This document shows, in pieces, positions 56,255 to 64,000 of a stretch of 64,000 nucleotides of DNA (position 1 is its first letter; every line of letters begins with the position of its first letter). Both the position numbers and the translations under genes were made by a program. The notes beneath the pieces are model-generated. The model saw nothing but the letters and a program-made list of their open reading frames with translations, was not told where the DNA came from and searched no databases. Source of the stretch: Bryum argenteum (Eukaryota; Streptophyta; Bryopsida; Bryales; Bryaceae); contig CM073321.1 in assembly GCA_037043015.1 (NCBI GenBank), positions 4,283,001 through 4,347,000 on the forward strand, given 5' to 3'.

Positions 56255-56470
56255 CCTCCTGTGGCAGGGCGACCGGCGGTGTCACGGCGACATCGTTAGG
56301 GCGACCGCCGGTCCAAATGTTTCTTGCAAGACTCGCTCGAGGCGACCGCGGTCAGTGCAGCAAGAGACCTCCGGGGCGACCGCCGGTGCAACTTCAGAAG
56401 AGTATCGATCCAGCCTCAGCGAAGCGCTTCGGGGCGACCGGCACTCTGCAGGGGCGACTTCGCGAGAGCT
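56255..56470 (+). repeat. GC-rich array, copy 3 (short)
   Basis: GGGCGACCGGCGGT, GGGCGACCGCCGGTCCA, GGCGACCGCGGTC and GGGGCGACCGCCGGTGCA occur within 200 bp, the same family as the arrays at 51.5 and 53.7 kb. Confidence 0.75.
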
Positions 56471-56536
56471 CCCGCTCTTTTTCTTGGATCCTCTTTATGC
56501 AATATTCAAATCTTGAATTAACCGATTCAAGCATCT

Positions 56537-56602
56537 CCCCATTCCCCCTTCAATCCCCCTCATCCCCCCTCATCTCCCCTCATTCCCTCTCATTCCCACT
56601 CC
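56537..56602 (+). repeat. C/T-rich short tandem repeat
   Basis: TCCCCCTCAT and CTCCCCTCAT repeat about six times. Confidence 0.85.
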
Positions 56603-58005
56603 GTTCTTCCTATATCTCATTCACAATTGAAAATGATTCTCATGGTCATGGGCATTTTGCCAAGAGCGGTGACCATGATACATGAAAAATGTATTTTATG
56701 CTCACTGGATACTCTTGTGGTGTAATATGGATTTAGATCGATACAAGTTTAATCACAATTTACAAAATTATAATTTTCAACATTCTCAAAATTCTCAACA
56801 TAAAATACTCATCAAATATTGGTTCCAAAAGTACCCTCAGTAATGGGTTGATAAGAATGTCCGCAAATCATTAGTCTTCTTGACTTCAAATATTTACCTT
56901 CAAAAAGTGGTCACTCATTTTTTCTCCAAACATATAATATGTCATGATATATCACCTTTTAATTTGGTAAGCAACTAATTCTCTCAGTGCTTTCTAGGGT
57001 ATATGCACTAATTCCATTCACTTAATTGTATTTCAAGGCCTTATTATTTGACTTGCCAAAATTTTCAAATTCCTCCCCCCACTCAATTTAACCAATTTCA
57101 TAATGTTATGAGCCCATAAACTCATTGCAAGAATAATCTATCAGTCGGATATTATATACGGAGATCTTATAATTTATTGAAGGCTCCACTGATATAAAAA
57201 GAAACTAGAAATTGTTCTTGAATGTGATGTTAAAATATGAGGTGCAGTTTTGGTACAAAAATGGTATCTTATCTAGATGCTAGAAATGGACTACCTTGGA
57301 TTACATTCTTAGATTGTAGGTATTGAATCGTTAGATTCATTAAAGTGTTTTCATGCATTGAAGAGGCTGATGCTCTATAAATGAATTCACATTTTATCAA
57401 TTATTATAAATGATTAGGCACGATATGACTTCTTAAAATATACACCATACAAAATAATATATACCATTCATGCCTACGAAGAGGACGAGGAACTCTCACC
57501 CCATCCTTCCTCCCATTCATTAGGACGTAGCTACCGTGTGAGCGGAGAGCGGTGAGTGGTGAGCGTTGAGCCATCAAGTTTCAGGAATTTGAGCGCAGAA
57601 TTGGTATTTTTAGTAAAAAAAATTCTAAAAATAATATTTCACTATTTATTTCTGGAATATTCTCAAGAATATTCGAATATTCTTGACTTATTACCGTGGT
57701 TTAATGTTCCTAAACCCGTGGAGATAAGGCTAAAGTTTCAGAAATTCGGTCGACTTAAACCACGTTCTTCAAACGTTAAGAGACATTTACAAATTTTACA
57801 GAGTAGACTAGTATATTATTACTGTAAAATCAACAGTCCAAGTTTGTATAGCAAATCATAATTTTTTGTAAATACGGATACATTTATTGATTATAGTAAA
57901 ACGCTGAAATCAAAATAAATAACGTGTGAAACACACGATTACAGGGATAACATGTAGAATGGGTAGATGTGGATGTTGGTTTACGAAATCTGACCTTGAG
58001 GTAGT
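56603..58005. other. AT-rich spacer, no gene seen
   Basis: No coding signal. A short G-rich repeat (GAGCGG, GAGCGGTGAG, GTGGTGAGCG) lies near 57540-57570. Confidence 0.5.
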
Positions 58006-61000
58006 CTACTCTCTAACTTGGTCTAGGATTCCCCTCTCTAGAATCATTTTCACCTCGTTGAAGCTGAGGGTGGGCGCGTGGATGAAGAGGTCTCTATCAA
58101 TATCAAACTTGCATACCAATACCAACACGAAGTATAGGTGCTTGCAATGTCTATACGGTTCGCCTTTTCGTCCTAACTTAGCTATGGTTTTTTTGAACAC
58201 CGGGCAAGAACACTCAGGGTTCTCACTAAGAGATAGTTTATAGATAGACTCTGAATCTGACTCCAAAGCAACGATACATCCAAAACCAGGTTGTGGTATC
58301 ATGGTCACCTCGAGTATTTTTGCCTCCATAGCACGAGCTGAGTCAATGTTCTTCATGTGTTTCGAAGTCACAGCCTTGATGCGTCGAAGAACTTAGACTT
58401 GCGTGATTTGGGGTACAGATCAGCCTTGTCTGGCACAGGAATATGTGACAAGTCTCTCGGTGGGGCAGAAGTATTGAATGTGCGGTTGAGAGGAAGGCGT
58501 TCCTTTTGTGGGAGCCGAAAACCCGCATTCTCCAATGCCTCTATTTCGTCCACTGTCAGATTAGTCCTAATCTTCACGGGCCAAACAGAGGGAATAGGCG
58601 GTCGTCCTTGTTTACGAGAGAACGGCTCAATCCATTTACGTCGACTGCCTTTCACACAACGCTCAATGTCGTCTGGACAAAAGATGAACTGATCAGTTTT
58701 TTTTGGACCTTCTTGAGGACGCTGCCATACTCCGGTGTAAGTTGGAGCTGCGGTCGCCTTTCCGTTTTGGACAATGCGGGATTCACATTTCTTCCTGGTC
58801 TTAGCCATAATACCCCAACAAGCCTTGGATGAGGATTCCTTCAAACGAGCAATGTGCCATAGACGCTCATTCACCCTCGTCTCTTGGATAGCAATGACGC
58901 GCTGAATACTAGGTCCTGGAGAAGAGGACGGCTCCAGCGGTTGCTCCTGAACTTCATCTTCTTCGTGGATAGGACTGAGATTCTCAGCAAGAGCTCGTGT
59001 GACTCTTCTCCCTATTCGAGGACGTGAGTAGCTCACGGTGTCAGGTCGATGAGTTTCATCTTCAGCACCAATGGGAACATCAGCCTTACGTTTCCTGGAA
59101 CCAAAGATCTCTACCCCTCCAAGTGGGCGTCACGCGTACAGTAAGCTTCTGCTTCAGGGAAGTCCATAACAGCCTTGTTGAGGCAAGATGGATTGCCGGA
59201 TCGATTAGCACGACGTTGAGCGGTATAAAGACGTTGACAAAGTTCTTCTACGGATGGTCCAGAACCACTTGCTCCGCCCTTGTTAAATTGATGATAGCCG
59301 ACGACTTGGAGGAAGGCTCGAACGTAATCGTCAACTGTTGCGACGTAGAGATCTCTACCCTTATTGCCAGACGCTTGCAGCCACTTGTTATGGATTGACT
59401 CCGCAAGATTACAAGAAGGCATCTCGGCGAGTTCTTCTGCCGAATATTTTTTTTCCTGGAATGTACAAACGTATTAGGCCTTTATCCATAACTTAAATTG
59501 TACTTAATTCATTTTCACAGAATATAAATCCACATAAAAATTAACTAATACCATATAAAAAAGAACTGCTAATTTCTGTGGTTCTGTCAAAACATTACAA
59601 AAGCTACATTAGAGCATGACAACAGCAAAAATATTGCAAAGAAAGTGTACACTTACTAGTTCCATAAATCCACCCCATTGTCTGTATCTGAAGTGCCAGT
59701 ACGCAAGCCAATGTCCCAAGTGTTCAAACCCAACTTCTGAGGTGGCCTTCGAAGATGCCCACCACGCTCTTATAGCCCAATATCGGGTCTCAGCCTCTTC
59801 CATGGTGCGCGCATCCTTGTACTGCTTACAGAGAATCCGGTGTTGGCCTTGCAATTCCGGGGCACAATGTATTGTTTTGTATGTTTCTCAAGAGACTGCG
59901 TCCAATGGAAATAACATGTGCGTTCGCGGCCTTCCATGGGGACAGCAAGGTTTCCAGAGCCGTAGATGATGCGCACTGCGTTCTAGTTGGCTTGAGCACT
60001 ATCAGCCATAAACCCTTGGAACTGCGGCATGGGTACTCCGTTCCTGGCCATCACATGATTAAGGTTCTTCTAGAAGACGAGTTGAGCATCTTTGTCCTCT
60101 GACTGAAAATCACAGCATGCAATGGTTAGAATGCGTTGGTAACGTGAGTCGTACACGTGGCAGGCCATAGTGGTCCAATCCGTAACGCGGTAGACATGGT
60201 CAAACATCATCCAGGCGTGGGCGAGATTTCCTCCAGGCTGCATACGGCGAACCAGATCAACACCGGTACTGGGGCCGACCTCCGACATTTTGAATATGAA
60301 GACTTTCTCGGATTCGTCGCCTTGGCCAGGGAACATGTTGCGTTGCACATATGCCCAGTTGCTGAGACCTCTGAGCTTTGTGATCCCATCGAGAATGCCA
60401 TACCTACGCAAGTACTTGAAAGTGTAGATACGATTGCGCATGCTGGGAGAGTTTAACTCTTTGCATTGTTCAAAGACTAGTTCCAGCTGCTGAAGAGAAA
60501 GATTGCCGGTTTCGGGGTCACCTTCGTCACGGAGAAGTAAGTTACCTAACAAGTCTTTGCTGGTTTCCATAACTATTTTGGAAACGGTTGCTTGAGGGTT
60601 ACGGTCAACATGCTCTTCTAGTAACTCATCTATTTGTTTTCTTACACATCTATAATCTCCAACTTTGACAGGGTGTTCGTGCGTTCCTATATGGACACAT
60701 GCACGCTCTTGACAATCTTCTCCAAGTACGTAAAAGATTTTCGCAGAACAAGGCGCAACACAAACAGGAGGTTGTTTGCAAAGCTTACAGACCAACGTCG
60801 AGGTGGGCGGGGGCGATCCGCCTACTGGGAAGGGGTCTTTGGTAATGCCTTCAAACTCCACATCGTTCACTCCAGCGACTCGATCAGGTCGTTGTAAGAA
60901 GTCGCAGTTTGGATTGTGGCACTGTAGATGTTCTACACAGTTCGAGTATTGGAAAGACAACCCCTGCGTATTGCTGATGTTGGTGGTCATTGTCCTAGTC

Positions 61001-61782
61001 CACACATGACCGTCGTACCGTTTATCCATCCCCTCCATGGACTTCGCGACCTTCTGAGTTGCAGACGGAAGAGTGGGCGGAAAGATGAAGAGAACATCGC
61101 CATTGAATGACGGAGGCAAGAAAGATACGTTGACAGTGCGGATGGTTTTGAAATCGATTTTTTTGAGGAGAGTCTTGCTACTAGGCATTCTAGCGAGATT
61201 ACAGAGGGATGGAAGAATTTTTTTGGGTTTTACAATTTGCGATGAAAGTAAAGACGGAGGGGTGGCTCTTAGATAGTTATCCCTAACGAGAGGTGGCAAT
61301 GGAATATCAGACGACCTACGACATGGTTGCAGAGGAGAGTTCTTCTCGTCTTCTGATGAATCCCATATGTCAATGGTGACTTCCAGACCTGGTTCGACCT
61401 TGACACGAGTAAGAGCTGGAGCAACCGTGGAGATAGTAGAAGAACTACGTGGAGTCAGGAGAACTGTTGACGCGTTCATGACGGACTCAGTCAAGCCGTA
61501 GAGGCGATACTTTCCTGCTCTAAGCTTCCAGATTGTAGTATTGTTCTCTAGGATGATTGGATCTACGACCATGGAGTACTGAACATGATTAGTATCAGGT
61601 TCTAGAACTTCTCTCTCTAACCACACGGAAGATACATCATAGCCGAATCGAATTCCAAGCCACAATGCAGTGATGTCTACGACACCTTCAAGCCCTACGG
61701 ACATGCAAATGGGAACAAGTGCTCCTTGTGACACAATCTCAACGATGCTTGCAGCAATGGGTTCAGAGGAGGAGGAAGCCAT
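58006..61782 (-). pseudogene. MULE (Mutator-like) transposase-related protein, broken
   Basis: The start at 61782 opens a 570-codon frame. It has a Ser/Pro-rich first third, a Cys-rich segment (CHNPNCDFLQR, then CKLCKQPPVCVAPCSAKIFY and RACVHIGTHEHPVKVGDYR), and the transposase core start (WMMFDHVYRVTDWTTMACHV). A TAG at 60070-60072 interrupts LVF/KNLNHVM. The frame then gives FMADSAQANQNAVRIIYGSG and CYFHWTQSLEKHTKQYI. A one-base change near 59860 leads to ELQGQHRILCKQYKDA, then ETRYWAIRAWW and WHFRYRQWGGFMEL. Next are NLAESIHNKWLQASGNKG (59360-59415) and, after another frame change near 59110, a basic linker. A SWIM zinc finger lies at about 58140-58220 (CSC, 19 residues, CKH), typical of MULE transposases. 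The gap at 59430-59600 may be an intron. Confidence 0.75.
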
Positions 61783-62290
61783 GATGTCCGAGAGGACTTG
61801 AGCATCGACAGTAAATGTAAGGAAAGGAAAGACACTAGGTATGATACCGTTTATACGAGAGAATTTGTACTAAGATCTCGTAATGAAGAAAATAAGGTGG
61901 AGAGAGTGATTAAATCAGAAAGTCACCATAAGGAAGAGTGAATATTGTATACCAATAGGCAATTATAATTAGTGTCATTAATTTGCAAGTGGTGACAGTC
62001 TCAGAATTGGAAAAGTGACGGCGGCCGGCATTGTCAGAGCATTTGTATGCGATTCAAAAAATAGATTAGCATCTCATGTCAGAGACTGCCACTGTTGGCA
62101 GACCATGAGCCGTCATAGCTGATGCGATAATTTATGATCAACTGTGCAAACTAGGTTAGGGGGCGGCTTGTAAACTTTTTATAAATAGGAGTAGGACGAC
62201 GAGATGGTCCTTTTCTTTCTTCGTTTAGCTGGTGTATGTAAGGGTTTGAGACGGTAAGATCTGAGTCCTTTTGTTTAGAGTCTTGAAGTT
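61783..62290. promoter_or_regulatory. Divergent promoter region
   Basis: Between the minus-strand MULE-like gene and the plus-strand gene at 62291. A clear TATA box, TATAAATA, lies at 62180-62187, 104 bp before the plus-strand ATG. For the minus strand a TATAAAC lies near 61851, about 70 bp before its ATG. No other motif was identified. Confidence 0.6.
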
Positions 62291-63054
62291 ATGGACGCGG
62301 TGAGTTTGGGGTCTGAGAGATCGAATGAGAGTGTGCCTAAGAAGAAGAAGAGGAGAGGGGGTACTCGTTTCAGTAATACGAAAGCGCGCAAACGAAGTGC
62401 ATTGCGAAAGGCGGGTGCGTCTAGGTCGAGTGGAGATGAGGGAGGCCTTGCTGATTATGAATTAAACGATGATGAAGTCGGGCCCCAGTATAGGAGGAAT
62501 CTGAAAATGCGGTCGATTAATCTTGACACAGTGATCGAGATTAACAAGAAAGACACTGTTGAAGATGGGAACGAATTCAAGAGATTTATTGATGAGGAAG
62601 AGCGCGGTAGAAGTGGATCGACATCTAGCGAATCTCTATGTTATTACATAGGAGGTGATGAGGTTGCACAGGATTCAGAGAAGCAGGTACGGTAGTATTC
62701 TTGAGATTTTGCAATTAAATTATGGCACTGTGAGTTTAATGAGTTTAATGTTTGTCTACTAGGGTGATGCCGAGGAAGGTATGAAGGACGATACGAGAGA
62801 TGATTTAAGTTTTGGCGGTACGGAGAAAGATTTTGAAGACTGTGCAGAAAACAAGGAGCGGATGGTCGAAAAGAAGAAGTTGGCAGATGTTGAAGATGAT
62901 GAAGATACCAGTGATCGTATCTTAGAGGAGGAGGTAAATTACATGACGTTTTTTTTAAGTGTCATGAAGGAATCTGGGCACATTTTAGCATTCACGTCCA
63001 TAGATTAGACATTTGATTATGTTTCCACAGTACGCCAATGTAGATTCTAATTAA
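62291..63054 (+). CDS. Small acidic/lysine-rich, probably nuclear, protein; three exons
   Basis: Exon 1 is 62291-62686 (132 codons), intron 62687-62762, exon 2 62763-62933 (57 codons), intron 62934-63030, exon 3 63031-63054 (YANVDSN and stop TAA). Both introns are GT-AG and phase 0, giving an uninterrupted 196-aa product. Residues 17-22 (KKKKRR) and the following KARKRSALRK look like a bipartite nuclear localisation signal. The rest is acidic with Lys-rich patches (MVEKKKLADVEDDEDTSD) and no known domain. With a good TATA box 104 bp upstream, this is one of the best candidates for a live gene here. The start is the first ATG after the TATA box. Further downstream exons cannot be excluded if exon 2 is spliced otherwise. 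Confidence 0.65.
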
Positions 63055-63269
63055 GTATTGCTTTAGTAATAAAAATGTGACGTACTTTATAAAAGAAGGT
63101 TTGTTTGGTTTTGATAACTCTAAAGCATGTCAGTTTTGAATGCGGTACAAGTGTAAAGTCTTTTGAATAAAAGAGGCCCGCTGGGATAATATAAAAGGAT
63201 GGAAGGGTATAACCACTAGTTGGTACGGATATACATGGAGAGGAAGGGGTATCGGGTAGAGCAGTGTTA
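63055..63269. other. Spacer, no gene seen
   Basis: AT-rich 3' flank of the 62.3-kb gene. An AATAAA at 63167-63172 could serve as a poly(A) signal but is over 100 bp downstream. Confidence 0.4.
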
Positions 63270-63480
63270 TAAGGCCCCGGCCAAGTTAGACCACGGTATA
63301 AGCGCAGGGTATAATCCCCGGCCCAATACAGAGGTATAGACCCTCGGCAGTCCAGGTAATTAACCTCCGGCAAGGGTATAAACACACGGCCCCGGCAGAC
63401 CCAGTCGAGGATATCAATCCCCGGACCAGGCAGCACCGCCGTTGGGTACCGGGGTATAATCCCACGGCCCCGGCAGCAGT
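63270..63480 (+). repeat. Minisatellite with GGTATAA / CCCCGGC units
   Basis: GGTATAA, GGTATAG or GGTAATT followed by a CCCCGGC-type word recurs about every 25-35 bp, roughly seven copies, with loose conservation. Confidence 0.75.
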
Positions 63481-63484
63481 TATG

Positions 63485-63680
63485 CCCTGCCATGTCCAGT
63501 AGATGCCCTGCAATGTCCCGTAGATGCCCTTCCATGTACCGTATATACACTGCCATGTCCCGTATATTCTCTCTCATGTCTCGTATATACCCTGCCATGT
63601 CCCGTAGATGCCCTGCCGTGTCCCATATAGAATCTGCCATGTCCCGTATATACTCTGCCATGTCCCGTAGATGCCCTGCG
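63485..63680 (+). repeat. 21-bp minisatellite
   Basis: About nine copies of CCATGTCCCGTAGATGCCCTG or the variant with GTATATAC. The length is a multiple of three, so the minus strand reads a 7-residue repeat (DMAGHLR/DMAEYIR) with no gene context. Confidence 0.9.
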
Positions 63681-63835
63681 AGAGACCTGCCCCTATGACG
63701 CCCGGCCCATGCCTTGCCCGAGACCTGCCCCTAAGACCCGGCCCATGCACTGCCCGAGACCTGCCCTTATGACGCCCGGCCCATGCCCTGCCCGAGACCT
63801 TCCCCAATGTCGCCCGGCCCATGCCCTGCCCCGTG
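63681..63835 (+). repeat. Minisatellite of about 36-39 bp, four copies
   Basis: CGAGACCTGCCCCTATGACG followed by CCCGGCCCATGCCCTGCC repeats four times with small changes. It directly abuts the 21-bp array. Confidence 0.9.
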
Positions 63836-64000
63836 GATGGCCATCTCATGCTCGGGAAGTTTCCACGGCCAGTCCGCCAGCTCGCTCAGTCTGTCGACTT
63901 CTCTCCTGCCGCTCCCTCCCCGTCCGCTTACCTCCCCAGCGCAAATTTCAGATTAGGCAGGTGATGTCAGATCCTTCAGGCAAGTGATCATGTGTAATTT
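63836..64000. other. Window end, no gene seen
   Basis: GC-rich, then normal sequence. Nothing identifiable. Confidence 0.3.

Noticed and set aside
63047-63661. A minus-strand protein with 7-residue DMAGHLR repeats
   Set aside because: It is the translation of a 21-bp minisatellite plus flanking repeats.

Overview
This window looks like nuclear DNA of a streptophyte (land plant or charophyte alga). The genes carry short GT-AG introns, and Ty3/gypsy, hAT, MULE and CACTA transposons, tRNA-derived SINE sequence and a mitochondrial-type rRNA fragment are all present. From memory, the RING, DUF7869-like and MULE-like proteins resemble families expanded in charophytes such as Chara. That is a guess I could not test. 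Most of the coding sequence is decaying: long regions stay recognisable but carry in-frame stops.

Layout. 1-5 kb is AT-rich, with an organelle LSU rRNA fragment and a scrap of a gene family seen intact-length further on. 5-6 kb is a GC-rich tandem repeat with a possible 5' UTR and intron. 6.5-10.9 kb holds gene A, a large three-exon pseudogene with a possible ParB-like 'NGQH' motif and a methyltransferase-like 'YAGGK' motif; it is surrounded and penetrated by copies of a 21-31 bp perfect palindrome. It is followed by an intact FCP1/HAD phosphatase-like gene (11.1-12.3 kb) and a small basic-protein gene (12.4-13.2 kb). 13.5-15.9 kb is a CACTA-type element with a TAA target duplication. 16-18.6 kb resembles a second copy of the block: a gene A 3'-like exon with a different palindrome family, then an FCP1-like remnant. 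18.7-21.8 kb is a GC-rich segment with a minus-strand Pro/Glu-rich coiled-coil frame.

24.8-25.6 kb is a decayed palindrome array. 27-28.4 kb is a DUF7869-like pseudogene, and 29.2-30.1 kb a relative of the 12.4-kb gene. 30.5-32.3 kb (minus) is gene A2, a diverged paralog of gene A that keeps an intron at the equivalent place with a relic palindrome inside it. 32.9-35.8 kb is a hAT transposase pseudogene. 36.1-39.1 kb (minus) is a coiled-coil/RING-H2 pseudogene split by a second CACTA-type element with a TAG target duplication. 40-41 kb holds a MITE and a minisatellite.

41.7-51.4 kb is a broken Ty3/gypsy element with its 5' LTR. 51.5-56.5 kb holds three GC-rich arrays, a 217-bp MITE and a coiled-coil pseudogene. 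58-61.8 kb (minus) is a MULE-like transposase pseudogene. It is divergent from a small, apparently intact three-exon gene (62.3-63.05 kb) with a TATA box. The window ends in three minisatellites.

The most interesting candidate system is the gene A family with its palindromes: near-perfect odd palindromes clustered upstream of, and inside introns of, a multi-copy gene, with a different palindrome at a second paralog.
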